Positions 1 through 13,530 of a stretch of DNA of 64,000 bases are shown in pieces. Source of the stretch: Drosophila pseudoobscura. Lineage: Eukaryota > Arthropoda > Insecta > Diptera > Drosophilidae. Every line of letters starts with the position of its first letter. Position 1 is the first letter of the stretch. The notes under the pieces are model-generated. The model did not search any database. It worked only from the letters and a program-made list of their open reading frames with translations, and was not told where the DNA came from. The stretch covers positions 21,018,001 through 21,082,000 of the forward strand of contig NC_046679.1 in NCBI RefSeq assembly GCF_009870125.1, written 5' to 3'. Both the position numbers and the translations under genes were made by a program.

Positions 1-240
1 TCAGCAAAAGGCTTTCCGTATATGATTGAAGGTATATTAAAGTGTCTACAATGTTGATTGTAGAAAAAGATGAAAATGGATCTAGAAGAAACAGTATTAT
101 TTTCCGCCGTTGTACTCAAGCTGCTTCACCTGTTTAAGTAGAATGGGGTTAAGCGGACTAAGTTCGTTTTTTCACTGGTATATTTCGGCGGGTCAGACGG
201 TCATATTGCTGCTCATACTTGCCACGCAAAAATAAGTGGG

Positions 241-480
241 GGAAATTTTATAAACTTCCCTTCATGGTATGTTAGACAAAACGGTGGATTTTACCTTGCA
301 TGCGTTTTATTTTCTGCGCCTTTTTGCCCGTTGTCCATACCCTCTTTTTCCTCAGCAATTTCCCCGCGAGGAAATTTTATAAACTTCCCTCCATGGTATG
401 TTAGGAAAAGGGTGGATTATACCTTGCATGCGTTGCATTTTCTGGGCCTTTTTACTGTTGGCCATACCCTCTTTTTCTCA
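241..480. repeat. tandem duplication, period about 129 bp
   Basis: The segment starting at 242 (GAAATTTTATAAACTTCCCT) recurs at 371 with few changes. The match runs through a TGGTATGTTAG block, a CCTTGCATGCGTT block and a CATACCCTCTTTTT block. There are two head-to-tail copies and no coding potential. Confidence 0.8.
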
Positions 481-599
481 TCTTTTTCCAATGCAAACAT
501 AAACAACTGTTTTTTCGCTTTCTCCACCACCTCATTCGTAAATTTTTTCTGGCGCCGCGAACAACAAATGGTAGTGACTTTTTCCGTTGATACTTTTGT

Positions 600-1090
600 T
601 GATTTTTAGCGGCGCGTTCTTCGTTCCGTGTCGCGCATAAATAATAATCCTCAAAGAAAAGTAAAGTGCAACTAAATTAATTAATGATTTAAGTACAAAA
701 AAAAATCGCGAGTCGCGCAAACGAGAAGAGGAAAACCAGTTTTCCCACCGTGCAATGCGCAGAGCCCCAGCGAAAGAAAAACGGGCCCAAAGGAGATGCT
801 AAAGCAGGAAAAAAAATCTAGTGAAAAAAAGTTTTATTGTTGTTAACGCACACCAAAACAGGTCTCTCGCGGTATCTGTGGGTGTGTTTGTGTGTTCGTG
901 TCCGTGTGCATTTGTTATTGTTAGTGCAGACAAGAGGAAGAGTGAAAAGAGGCATAAAAAAGGGCGTCGCAGTTTGCAGCAGCAGCCAAAAACTACACAC
1001 ACGAAAGAGGTGTGGAGGAGAGGAAGAGAAAAGAGAGAGAGAGTGAAAATAGCGGTAAAGCGTGGGGTAGCTGCAGCGGGCGGTTCAGAG
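600..1090 (+). other. possible untranslated first exon ending in a strong splice donor
   Basis: This purine-rich, high-complexity stretch ends in CAGAG followed by GTGAGTGC at 1091, a near-consensus 5' splice site. The composition (AAAGTG, AACA and CAGCAGCAG tracts) resembles Drosophila 5' UTRs. The next convincing + strand coding exon is at 19.6 kb, so this could be a distal leader exon of the TMCC gene. No TATA box or reliable initiator was pinned down. This is an inference that needs RNA evidence. Confidence 0.25.
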
Positions 1091-1369
1091 GTGAGTGCGT
1101 GCCGAATATTGTTTATAGTTTCTTATTCAAGTGAGCGTTATGTGCATGCATATAGGTATATGTATTCATATGTGTATGTATGTATATGTGGGCCCCAAAC
1201 TACAAAGCAAGAACAACTAAAACCACACCCACACATACTGCTATTGTCCGAACAGAGGGGAACACACGCACGTACCTGCAGCCCACGTATGCACGGGTGT
1301 GTATGTGTGTGTGTGTTATGCTTGACCAGGAGCGGGTTTTGGTCCAAGGGTAAAAGCACGTTTTGAATG

Positions 1370-1387
1370 CCCCCCCCCCCCCCCCCC
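1370..1387. repeat. poly-C tract
   Basis: An uninterrupted run of 18 C residues. Similar runs lie at 3595-3612 and 4079-4094, an unusual frequency for such homopolymers. Confidence 0.9.
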
Positions 1388-3594
1388 ACCCGCAATGAAG
1401 AGAGAGGAACGGCAGAACAAAACAATCAATCATTAGTCTTTCCGCTCCTGGACGTGTTTGTCCAGAGGCGGATTTGGATTTGGGCCATGGTCCATGCAGC
1501 GGATGGCAGCATGCTTCCTCTTTCCCTATTCAATATCGAATGATCGACAGAGGCTTGTCCAGGGGCGGTTTCTTCCATTCAGGTAGCAGCACAATGTTGG
1601 TCCCCTATAAGAAAGAAGACGCCGTAAAACGTATAATCAATCAGCAATTTGGTGGGCAAAGAGGGTAGCAGCCCCCATAAAGAGAGTAGAATATATGCTA
1701 ATTGGTGATAAAGAAGATTATTTATTCCCCCTACCCTCATCTGGCTGTGTCCGCTCCTGGCAATCGACACGGATGGCCAAGCTTTCGCTGCTGCTGCTGC
1801 AGCGGGTCGACTGCACTTTGATTGCTTTTTGCTTCCCCTTCCCTCTGCATTCCACATCCCCACACCATCTGCATAGCACAATTAAAGTTAATAACAACTT
1901 CAATTCAATTCATAATAATAACAGAGAGAAAATGCGTTTTGTGGCATGTTAACAGAAGCAATAAGAAATCGGAGAAAAGAGCCTATGCACAAACAGAGAG
2001 TCTCTCCATCTCTTGCAGTCTCTGCTGTGCCCTCCCTCTCTCTCTGTTCATCAGCCGAAGTTCCTCTTGAAGAAAAGTTGTCTTTTCTTTTGATTGCTGC
2101 TTCTTCCTGTTTTTTTTTTTGTGATACCCTGTTGCACAGAGGGAGTACCCATAATAATGCATGCTAAAATAAAGCAAAAACAAATATTTAGTTTCTATTT
2201 ATTACGATGATTTGGAGTGATATTTCTATAAATTTATCAAGCAGCATTACGATCGAATGATTGCAATCAACCTGTCTACACAGGGTATTCCATTGTCGAC
2301 GGGCACTATAGAGAATAGAGAATATTTTTCCCTATTTTTGTTGTTGGTTGTTCGGCGACAGGCACGGTTGAATCTGCAGCAACAGCAACAGCAACAACAA
2401 TTGCAATTGAATTAAATTTAACAGAAATGATAACTGTATGAATGAGTGAGTGAATGAAATGAATTGTCATATTCATCTCTCTCTCTCTCTGTTTTCGCTG
2501 TTGCCCTCTCGCACTCGCACTTTCATGTGTCCGATGGTAGGTTGGGGCTATGGCTATTTTTGGGGAGGAATCTCTGTGTTTAAATTATTTATTTAATTTT
2601 GTGTGCAGATCCAACAAGCCTCCCTCTTCCACTCGCTCGCTCGCCCACTAATCTCTGACAACTGATGATTTTATTTATGAGGGGGATTGCTATATACTAC
2701 AGCCATGCATACATACATACATATGTATAGAATATATAACTGAAAAATATATTTTTCATTGAAAAATGCCTGCTCTCTTATGCTAAAATGTTTGTTTAAT
2801 TTGCCTCGTGCATGGAGTAGCCTTCGGCTCTTCTAATTCTAATTCTCCCTCTCCCTGTCCCTGTCTCCTCGCTCTCTTCTGTTGCCCATCGAAAGTTTGT
2901 TGCCAACGGCGCCAAAAGCACTTACACACACGGAGCACCCGCACGCACACATTAGCGCACCTCAAGAATTTTTTGGAGAGGCCGAAGACCCAGCCAGCAG
3001 GTGACGTCAAAAGAGCGGCGGCCAGAGAGTGGGAGAGCGTGAGATTAGCCATTGTTATGCAGCTAGAGGGAGAAGGCTAGCTAGCGATTTGGCGGTGGTG
3101 TGGGATAGGGAAAAATGAGAGTCATTCAATCAATCAACAGTTAGCCAATGTTTTTAAATGAAATAAAGAAATAGAAGGGGAATTTATGCTCGCATGCTCG
3201 ATGCTTAGAAAATTTTGAAATGGAAACGAACATTCCCTTCAGCAAAGAAATATCTAAAAATGCATATATTTTATTGATTTATTTAATAGTCTTATAATTC
3301 TATAAAACTCCAAGTAAGTGTCATACAGTCGCATAATTCAATTAAGTAATTGTCATATAGGGCCTTAACTAGGAAATACCCACCAAGGGAGGGGGGGCTG
3401 TCTTTGCTGTCAATCAGTGAATGATCTAAATTAATTTTCAATCAATAATTTTTCTGCCTCCTCTTTTCTTTTCCTACAAAACTCTTTCCATAAATTACCA
3501 TTTTGACATGTGCCCCACTTCCAGTTTCATTTTCATTTTCTGTTTCTGTTTCTCTTTTAGCTTCCGTTTTACTCTCAGAGTTTCGAGTTTCAAT

Positions 3595-3612
3595 CCCCCC
3601 CCCCCCCCCCCA
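3595..3612. repeat. poly-C tract
   Basis: A run of 18 C residues in non-coding DNA. Confidence 0.9.
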
Positions 3613-4078
3613 TTAAACTCTCAAAATACATTATTATGCAATATAATCAGAGCATAAAATACACGCAAATTATTTGCATATTTAATTAAAGCAAAACCAA
3701 AAAAAAAAGTAAAAAATTGGGATTTTCGTTTGCGTTTTATTTTGTTCTTGAACTTCTCGAACCTCTCGTTTTTGCATTACGCTTTGTTTTAGTCTTTCCC
3801 CCGAATTTCCCTGGCATTTTGTTTTGGGCGTGTGCCCAAAAGAGAAACAGAGAATGCGACAGAGAGAGAGAGAGGGGGAGAGTGGGAGCGGGGGAGCGGG
3901 CAGCACACGTGCTCCTCCTAGCAACAAGAGACCCTCGGCAAAACATTTCATTAAAATATTTTGTGCCATTCAGCTTGTTTTTTTATGGCTTCAGTAGTGG
4001 CCCATCGCTTAGGTCCTTTTTTGGTCAATATTACTAATTAAATTTTGTGGAATTTTGATGAAGGAAACCCTTTACAAG

Positions 4079-4094
4079 CCCCCCCCCCCCCCCC
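4079..4094. repeat. poly-C tract
   Basis: A run of 16 C residues in non-coding DNA. Confidence 0.9.
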
Positions 4095-6964
4095 TTGCGG
4101 TGCACCCTTTTCATCGTTTATGAACATTTCCTATCGGATTTTAGATTAGATTCTCTCTTGGAAGCACCTCTAATCTTTCTGTTCAACATTTAATCATCGT
4201 AATTCGTTTGATTAGCAAAATGATGACTATTTCTTTATTTGAAACACTTTGAGGGAAGTGCATGCCATATTAAGTAGATTTCTGATGCTATTTCGGTTGG
4301 GCACATGCCTTATAAAGCTGCTTTTTCTTTGTATTTTATAGGAAATACGCAGAGGTCTTATTACGATGTGGAATTTCTTTGAGATTAGAGTTCATTAGCA
4401 CATACAAAATGTGGCAGTTTTTGAGTGGTATTCGAATTCCAGATGATGTCAGGGTTTATAAGAGGATTTATTAGAGCTAATTGGAAAAGTATAAGGAAGT
4501 ACAAGAGAAGAATATCAAAGAAAGTAATTCTTTACAATAATCTGGAAGCAGTTTCTATATATTTTTGTTCTTCTTTTGGGTTGGTAAAAGGTTCCAATGC
4601 GAAAATCATCTGGTTCTTATAGAATACCTCTTAAAAACAGCTGTTCTGGTTACGGAACTGGTTCCGGTACTGTAACTAGTTCCGGTTCCCCCTGGTTTCC
4701 TTATAAAACTTTCCCTATAATTGCCTTTCCTTTGATTGAATTTTCCTTTCTTTCTATATGCCTGTCTCTTCCCCCTCCCCCTCCCACTTCCTGCCTTTTC
4801 CCTCCCTTTCTCCCTCTTCTCTGCCATATGATGATGTCTACATATCAAATATTAAATTATTGATTGACAGACGACAAGCAGGTCTCAGCTCTTCCCCTTC
4901 TTCCTGCCAACAAGCGAAAGGTGAAAGTGAAAACTTTTGTCCCCTCTCTCTTTGTGTGTTTTTGTGTGCAAAAAACAATTTAACAATTTATGTGTAAATT
5001 CGTGCACAAACGGAAGTTGTTGAAAACTTTTGCACAACGAACGACCGAACGAACGAATGAATGAACCGCAGGGGGACTCCATCCCAATCCATTCCATCAT
5101 CAGAGACAATATCATCAGAGAACAGTCACAACAATCAACTTTAGTGTTTTGCTGTGTGTTAACTTTTAAGGTCAGTGTCAAATACGTACGTATTTGGTCA
5201 TCTCATCTAACCCAAGGGGGGGAAGGGGCGGTGGGGAGGGGAACACTGCTCTGGATCCCCATTTCGCTACTATATGACTCATATTCGCACTGGCAGAGGC
5301 GAAACTTGCCTAAAAACAATTTGTAGGAAGAACAAATACATAGAGATTCGGCTTTTTATGGTTCTTAAGTGCTTCAGAAGGGGTTGAGTCACTTGGGGGA
5401 AGAGTCATTCTCTAGGAAGAGTAAATGATCTAGATTCTAGATGCTCTGTAAAAGGAGCCTAAGGAATGTTCTTTGCTATAAAAGGTACTCCTTGGGTGGC
5501 GGTACTCTTCTTCATATGTTGCAGATTTGTTTTCCTTAACTCGGATTGTAATTATGAACTGATTTTGATGTTTTTTGGTAGAATGACAGATAGATACACC
5601 ATAGAACGCCATACAAAATTTGAGCCATATATCTTTTAAAATATAGCTGCTGTGGACTGTGGGCTTTTTAATCTGATTTGAAAGATTTTTTCATATATAA
5701 GGGTAGAAAATGAATAGAATGAAAAAGAATTGACTTAATGCATTTCCTATAGGGAATTTCATTTTAAAAATCAAGACTCGAATGAATTTGGTAAAAATAT
5801 ATTTTTGAATATTCTAAATTCCATATTTTAATAAGAAAAAAATAAAAAATTAGAGTTCTAATTAAAAAGGTTTTTTTTTTATATATTTTGTTTTGTTTTT
5901 GAACCTAAAAAAAGTTGATATTTTTATCGATCAAGTGCTTAAAATTATTATTTTTGTAAATTTTATTTATATGTTTAATTAGATTTTTAAATGTATGTTA
6001 AATTATTTTCAGAATCTTAATGTTTTACATTATTTTAAAGTTTTATTATAAATGACTTTGAAAATTCATAGAAAACCATACAAAGTTTCAGCCATAAATC
6101 TCGTACAATAAGGGTCGTTAGAGCAGGTGTTTCTGGGGGGATAAAGCTATAATATATCTAGGAATAACCTGCATACTTACAACATTCCGAAGGACATTTC
6201 CACTGCCCTCAAAAGTTTTTAAAAAATCCCTATAAAAGATCCCTATCAACACAATAAGTTATTGTTGAAATCAAAAGCCAATACCTTTTTTGGGTACTAC
6301 TAAAATGGAAATTCTTTTCAATGCCACAACAGTAGGTGTTTTTTTTTTGTTGGGTTTCTTGTTTTTGGAAGCTGCTGTCCGCCTACGAGAGAGCTCCATT
6401 TAATAGCCGGATTTTTTGTTGGGTGCCAGATATTTTTCATGCAAATCAAAAGTCAGCTCACTTTTCCTGCTCTTTGTTTTAATTTTAAGTGTGTTGGGAA
6501 CAATTTAAATTCATCAAGCGAATCCACTCATGAATCATGAATCATGCTGGAAGGGGGTGAATAAGGGGGGCTGGGGAGGGGGAAGGGTGAGGAGGTGTGG
6601 CACCTCATGCCTCATGTGCCACACTTCCTTCTCGACAACAGAATCTCGTATTCGATGTTGTTCTACCGATTTCCAACTCTTTCTGGCTTCGTAACTCTCG
6701 TCACCCTCTGGCTTCTGGCTCTATTTATGTACAACATCTCTATCTCTATCTCCTTCTGGCTTGCTGGGCTTCGATAAACACGTTTTTTATACCCCCTAAG
6801 AGACGGGGTATGCTGATTTCAAAGAGGGATTTGTAAAGCAAAGAGAAGGAAGTATTTTTTACGAATACTTCAGGCAGTATATACCAAGAAATTGCGAAAA
6901 TAGGAGCTCTAAAAGCTATAGTAATACGAAAGAACAGTCGAAAAAATATTTTAATAAATAATGC

Positions 6965-7130
6965 CCTGGAAAACCCTATTATTTCTTTCAAATTTAATCA
7001 AATATGATACAATATCTACCTCGGAAAAACTGTTAAATAAATACTGCAATGGAAAACCCTATTATTTCTTTAAAATTTAATCAAAATCGTATCCACATAC
7101 AATACGATACAATATCTACCTATCGGTATT
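6965..7130. repeat. tandem duplication, period about 83 bp
   Basis: The block GGAAAACCCTATTATTTCTT at 6968 recurs at 7051, followed in both copies by AAATTTAATCAAA and, further on, GATACAATATCTACCT. There are two diverged copies. Confidence 0.7.
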
Positions 7131-8665
7131 GGTTATTGGATTTTTTTTTGTAAGAAAAACTGTTGGAAAAAGTCCTAAAAACGATCGTTTCTTATGCTTT
7201 GATCTATTATATTTTATATTCTTAAATCTTAGCCCTAGAAGCTCTTTCTTTACGTCTTCCAGTCTTCAGAACGATGGAGATTTGAGGCTCCCATCTGGTT
7301 AAATTATTCCCCAAGAATTTCAATAGGGTATTCCTAATGTCCATTATTTTTATCAGCTTTTTCCTTTCTGGTTTTGTGGCTTTTTTTCCTTTGTTTACGC
7401 GACAAAAATCATACCAAAATGAGCATAAAATTCGAGTACAAGTACTGTATTTGTATTTGTCTCTATTTGTTATTGTTTTTTTGATTTTATGCCAAGTTTG
7501 CTTTTGGTTTTTTGCTTTGTTTTTCCTTTTGTTTTGCCTTGTTTTCCGGTTCTCATCGACACACTCCTTGGACGCGTTTCGGCGTCTCAGCATTTCATTT
7601 GTTGATTTGTTGATGTTTATTTTATTTGTTTTGCATTTTATTTATTCGTCTTATTGTTGTGCTTTTTTTTTGTGTTTGCTTTCTTGGTATTTGCATTTTA
7701 GTCATGCGAGCGATGGGGCGTCTGTATTTGCCTTCCTTTTTTGTTGTTGTTGGATTTTCTTACGTATTTCATGAGTTGTTTTTTTTTTCTTTGCTGTCAA
7801 TTCATTGAACAACATTCGTTGTAAAAATGTTAAACAGGTTGATTGTATTCTCTGATCTCTGATTCAATGATTCACCGAATAATATTCAACAGAAAAGCGA
7901 ATAAAAAGCAAGACAGAACAAAAATTGTCACCAGAAAAAATCGCATTAAATGCAAATAAATGATTGAAAAATTGTGCCAGAGATATCTCTATCTTTGTTT
8001 ATTTTTTTTAAATGATTCGCAGGCTTATTTTTGTAGAAATTATTCAAAAGAAGGGAAAATATGGGGGGTTCTAGGAAAAGAATAAGAAAATATAGATCGA
8101 TCGCCAAAAGAAGAAAGACCTTTCCTAGAAATATTTGATAGATTTCTTCTTGGAATTGGAGACTAAGAGCTCTAGAATCATCCCTTAATTTCCTTTAAAT
8201 TTAAACCCCAAACTCCTCTCGCATTTCCTTATCGACTGCCCTGACATTTTCATCCATTTCCATCATTAATTTCATTTCATTTGGTTTTATTCATTACGAA
8301 ACATTTAGGCAAAATAATTGCCAAACAAAAACGATGATTGTTTGCACATTTATGACGCGTATAATTGCTCAACAAAAAAGTTGGGGCCTGGGGGGAGGAT
8401 GGGGGGATTATTTGCCACGCCCTTAAGCGTCGCGGTGTACATTTCGTCATATTTTGGGGGGGCAGGCAATCGACCGAACCGGAGGCTTAATTGACTTTTT
8501 CGGGGGGCTCTGCGGGTCAATAACATTTTCTGATTCAGCGGCAGAGATGGGGCACCCAGAGGGGATCGGAGAGAGAGAGAGCTGGTGGCTGGAGATCAAA
8601 AGGCGGGCCCCAGAGTTTGAGTGTTTTTATGGTGTCATTTGTCATATGAGAAAGATACATCTTTT

Positions 8666-8668
<3 letters not shown>

Positions 8669-8712
<44 letters not shown>
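8669..8712. repeat. (AG)n microsatellite
   Basis: About 22 uninterrupted AG units. Poly-GA of this length can bind GAGA factor in Drosophila, but no promoter was identified next to it. Confidence 0.9.
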
Positions 8713-8714
<2 letters not shown>

Positions 8715-8869
8715 ACCACACCTTTGGAGGTCAGAGAAAAGCTCTGAGATGTGGCATTCAGACGAAAATTTGTATCTTTTATTTCCGCCAAATAATTCAA
8801 ACATAAATCGTATGCTCGAAAACCATTTCAAGAACACACCCATCAGCCCATCATCATCAGCCTTCACCT

Positions 8870-9190
8870 GATGCCAGAGGTCAAGGCTGTAGTTCGATAA
8901 TCTTTAAATTTTATATAAACAAAAAGTGAAAAAGTGGCCGCAACACCCACGAAACCACACGGAACCACAGGGCCAAAAAGAGCAGCTGCTCGGAGGAAAA
9001 CAGAGGAAAAAGCACGCACCACAGCAGCCACGAAAAAGTATCTTCTGGGGCAGAGTATCTCTAGAAAGTGGGACAAAGCAATTGCCTTAATAGTTGGACG
9101 GCAGAGAGCCACGGAACAACGGAAGAGATACGTAGGTAGAGAAAGACAGGAGGGGAGAAGACTGGTCAGCATTAGATAACTGTCATAAAG
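8870..9190 (+). other. possible alternative untranslated first exon
   Basis: This high-complexity A/G-rich block has leader-like composition and ends in CATAAAG followed by GTAATTACT at 9191, a good donor. It contains no long protein-like frame. Like the block ending at 1090, it may be an alternative leader exon for the TMCC gene downstream. Confidence 0.25.
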
Positions 9191-12100
9191 GTAATTACTC
9201 GTTTGGAGTGGGTTGTATCTACTACCTTTTTCTGCTGTAAACAAGTATCTCCTTTGCCCACTCACGTGGTTTTCCTTTGGCGAAGACTAGGCTTTTCTTG
9301 GAACACGAATTGGCCATCAAGAGAGAGAGGGCCCGAAGAGTGGGACGCGTTGACGCCTTTCTTATCTAGTGTCCACGCGAGAAGCCCACATATCGGACAC
9401 CTGACATTAATCAGCCTCAGGTGTTGAGTCGGCTGAGCCCACAACAATAGCCCGAAAGACATTCATTGTTTTGTGGCTGAGACTTCCGATATACAGTATA
9501 TATTCGTATATTTTTACAAAATTCGAATCACCTTTGAATCATCAGAAAAACGGAGAAAGAAACAAAACACAGTACAGAATGTAGGGAAATCTGATATCAT
9601 TGTTTGCTTGCGAAAACTTGAGCTGATTCATGGATTCCCATATACTGGGTTCTGCAATCGTATCCCATCGTATCTCAAAGTCTAGCATTTTTCCTTTGCG
9701 GTCAAGCCATAAATCAATAAATAAACAATATATGTATTTGTTATTGGAGAACTTTAAAGATTGCGGGTGGGTAAAGATTGCAGAGTTTGTAGATCTTTTG
9801 GGATGATTTTAATCAATGTCTTGGGGACATAATGGTCTAATATTTTAGTCCTGTCTCCTACTGACTCTTTTCTTTATTTTTTACTGCCCTCTTTCTACCC
9901 CTTTTTCGATTTTTGGCTCCTTTTTCGCTTTTTGGCTCCTTTTTTATATTCCTATTCCTATTGGACCTCTTTATTTTGTCATTTTCTCTTCCTTTTGACT
10001 TTTTTTTCTATTCTTCATCTCTTATTTTTGCATATTTTTTTTAATATTTCTCTGCTCTGCTCTTTTCCTCTATTTTTTTTATTTTTCTGCCATTTTTTAC
10101 TCCTCTTTTTGCCTCCTTTTTGTATTTTTCCGTAAAAAATAGCAGATGAATGCAGTTCTTGGGATCATCTTTTAAGGACTAGAAACAGTAGATATAGTGC
10201 AGGGTATTTACTGGGTATTTAGAGAGTATTCACTAGCTCTCTTTTGAATGAAACGCTAGTAAAATAGGAAATTAAATTACGTAAAAATTTGTTGCATAAA
10301 AGAAAACATTAACTAAAAAAAAAATAAACTGAATATTTAACAACCAAATCTTTTGCAATTTCATGCCTATCCATAGCCCCCCACGACACTCTTCACTCAT
10401 CTACCATGACTTTATTACTTTTCTTCTCTTCCATATCTGCAAAAAACATATATGTAGTACTTTGTGTGTATCATAAAAATATGATCATTAGGCGCCTCAT
10501 TATCTGGCGCTACCTGAGGGTAAATATTGCTCTTGCCAAAACGCTGGAAATCGCTGCCTGGAAACATCTATGGTCTGTGTTTACCTACGGTTTATGGAAG
10601 GGCGGAACGGCGTCTCTCCCGGGAAAAACGCAAATTCATTTAGGCGGTAATTAAAGATGGAAAGAGCAAGAGATACTAAGAGGGAGAGAGAGTGAATGTC
10701 TCATAAATCACATTTTTATCTTTGTGTTTTATGGTTTGCTGATTCATTTGGAGAGATTCATTGGAGCTTGGAGATTTCTGCTCATTCATGCTAATATACA
10801 TAAGTGTGGGCAACATTCTTTGAAGTCGAAGCAGCATGTGTCTTGATTCCCTTGAAGACATTGTTAACTGTGGAGATCGGAGATGTCTAAGCAACATGTT
10901 TTCCGTCTTCTATGCATCATCTTTGGGCACATGCTAAAGTTGGCAGCATGTCTTTAGGTCTTAGGAACATGTTTCCTGTGGAGGCTGGAGTTTTTACCTG
11001 TTGAAATTTAAGACTAGGATTTGAGCAAGAGCTTTAAAGCACTGGCCATGAGTCGTATGAGTCTTAAGAACATGTTGGAGCATCTTCAGCAGCATCTTTG
11101 GGGCTTTTACTTAAGTATATTTAAAGACTCGTATTTTTATGTGCTTTAGAAACATTTTGCTAGATTGTTTAAAGGTCTAAATGGAAATGATTTCCTTCCT
11201 CTATCGTTATCTTATCTAAAGTTTACCTTTAGTTTACTCACGTGTAACCTGTAACCCACTAATTATGATAGATAACGAAGGAACGAATGAAAGAACGAAA
11301 GAAATGCCCTCGTTTGCACTCGGAATTTGTACATATTCGTATTCGTAGCGTATCTTCTTCCTATATGCCACATTCCAATCGAATAGATACTTGAACCGCA
11401 CCTGTGACTGATTGATTGATAAGTGAGATTTGTTTGTAATTAAAATACCATTGCAAAATGTTGATATCTTTGGGGTTGAATGCGGTGCAAAAACAGAAAT
11501 AGATCTTACGATGGCGAGGGTATACATAGGTATTGTATTTTGCATATCGAACAGCAGATTAGATTATATGTCAGAAAATAGGGAATAAGGGGGATACTAT
11601 AGAAGGAAAATGGTTTCCTTGCGAGGGTAGAAGATTTAGCTGCTTTTATTTATATTTATTTCTTTTTATTAAAAATTGTTTTTGTGAATTGGTTTTTATG
11701 TGTTTTTATTTATAAATTTGGTATTTATATTTTATTCATGTTCCTTCCTTTTTATTTATAACTATTTTTTTATTCATATTTTTTCTTTTATTTTTTTTTT
11801 TACTAATTTCTTTGTATTTATATTTGTTTTTTTTTTTATTTATATTTGTTTTTTTTTATTTATATTTATTTTTGTTTGTTTTATTTTTTTATTTATTTTA
11901 TTTTATTTATTTAGTATTTATTTATGAATTAATATTATATTAACAATTATCTAATAAGGATAGAGTAAAATATTAACAAAAAGAAAACATTTTTCTAAAG
12001 TTTAACGATTTAAAGATATTGGAAAATATTACCGTCAATTATTGTAAGGGATATTTCAGGGTAGTGGAGGGGTTTTTTTTTTGGTTCCCTATAGTTTCTC

Positions 12101-12880
12101 TTTGCATTTGCCAACGTTTTCCTTATTTTCCTATTTTTTTTTAGCCATATACTAGTACCGTAGCTAATACCTTTTTTTCTGGGTTGTAATATAGTTTTTC
12201 TTTGGTTTTCCTTTGGCTTTTTGTCTGTGGTTTGTGCTTCTGTCTGTCGTTTCGTTGCGGTTTTCTGTTTGGCTGTCGTCGATTATGACAGCTTTTCGCT
12301 GCTCGTGCGCTCGGCGCTTATCTCTGAAAATGGAAACAAATGAAATGTTGCGCAACTTTTTCGTGTGTATTTTTTTGTTCGCGTCGCGCCGTGAATCACA
12401 ATGAACGATGATATTTTACCCCTCCCCCCCTTTCGTACTTGACACCAGGTGCACTACCTCCCTCTCTCTTCGCATATCTCTTGTTGTTTCGCACTCTGTT
12501 GCCACATCCATGCCTCCCCCCGCGGTCTTTGCCGCTGTGCCACCCTCACCCTCTCTGCCCCACCCTCCTCTCGCTGCCCCGCCCTCCTCTCTCTGCCCCT
12601 CTCTCGTTGCAAATGAGAACAAAGTTGTCAGAGAGACCCCAATAAAGTGCTGCCTCTCTCTCTCTCTCTCTGCGACATTTTGCAGGCAGCTATCACTCCT
12701 CCGTCTTCGGCCCCTCCGTCTCCTCCCCTCTGCCGTTTCGTTACAGCAAAAACAAAACTCGCTCTTTTTTTAACAACAATTTAAACACCTGCAACAATAA
12801 ACCACTAGGCAGAAACAAGCGCTGTGGCAACACAAGCAACAAATTTTGACAAGAAATTAAGGTTAACTCTTTTTGGTAGC
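9191..12880. other. non-coding DNA with T-rich low-complexity blocks
   Basis: No coding signal. It contains T-rich low complexity at 9.83-10.13 kb and 11.64-11.94 kb (TTTATTTATATTTGTTT-type repeats) and a CT-rich block at 12.42-12.75 kb. A higher-complexity block at about 10.48-10.66 kb stands out from its surroundings and could be a conserved regulatory element, but nothing in it could be identified. Confidence 0.55.
11640..11940. repeat. T-rich low-complexity repeat
   Basis: About 300 bases of irregular TTTATTTATATTTGTTTTTTT units, strongly strand-asymmetric. Confidence 0.8.
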
Positions 12881-12889
12881 CGAAGCTTT

Positions 12890-13530
12890 AGATACCCTTT
12901 AAAGATCAATTTCTTAAGGAATAAAAAGCATTAGTTACCCTCTGGGAACTCCGGGAACCCTCTAGATCCGTCTTCTTTTGAAGGAAAAAAGCTGTGGATA
13001 ACCTATGAGATTTCCTAAAATAAAATGAGCCTGGATCACTCTTCAAAGATTGATTTCTTCCCTGAAAAGAGCCATTAGATATGCCAAAAAAACGCTTTGG
13101 GAATGGAAGAAAGATAGCCTTCAAAAAAGTTATTGAGAATAGAGGAAAATTACTCTTTAAAGATCGATTTTTAATTAGCGAAAAACCCCTTTAAAGATCG
13201 ATGGGAACCCCAAGAAAGATATCTTGAAAGGTTTATTGGGGAATAGAAGAAGGATACCCTTTAAAGATGGTTTTGGTACTGGAAGAAGAGGACCCTTAAA
13301 GATTGGGATTGAAACCCAATGAACAAAACCCTTTAAAGATCAATGGCAAACCGAAAAAGGGTACTCTATAAAGTTTCATAGGGGAATAGAATGAAAGATA
13401 CCCTCTAAAGATCGCTTTGGTACTTAAAGAAGAATACCCTTAAAGATTTCGATTGAAACCCAATGAAGGAAACCCTTCAAAGATTGATTGAAACCTAAAA
13501 AAGATAAACTTTTGAGAAGGTACATACAGA
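12890..13530. repeat. degenerate tandem repeat with CCTTTAAAGAT core
   Basis: The core CCCTTTAAAGATNGAT and variants recur about a dozen times. A larger unit starting GGGGAATAGA at 13238 recurs at 13381, a period of about 143 bp built from roughly three 47-bp subunits. Each unit also carries a GGTACT-GAAGAA block and a GATTGAAACCCAATGAA block. No protein-like frame spans it. Confidence 0.8.

Larger units (their letters stand above)
1091..8860. other. non-coding, AT-rich and microsatellite-rich DNA
   Basis: No open frame in either strand has protein-like composition or a recognisable motif. Contents seen are poly-C runs at 1370-1387, 3595-3612 and 4079-4094, CT and GA tracts, AT-rich stretches (5.6-6.1 kb), and a short tandem duplication near 6.97-7.13 kb. 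It is probably intron or regulatory DNA. Confidence 0.6.

Noticed and set aside
821-1366. 181-codon + frame in the leader-like region
   Set aside because: Contains CA/TG repeats read as Thr/His/Cys/Val, no domain, and crosses the likely donor at 1091.
7337-7774. 145-codon Phe/Leu-rich frame suggesting membrane segments
   Set aside because: T-rich low-complexity DNA yields Phe/Leu runs by chance; no start context or splice support.
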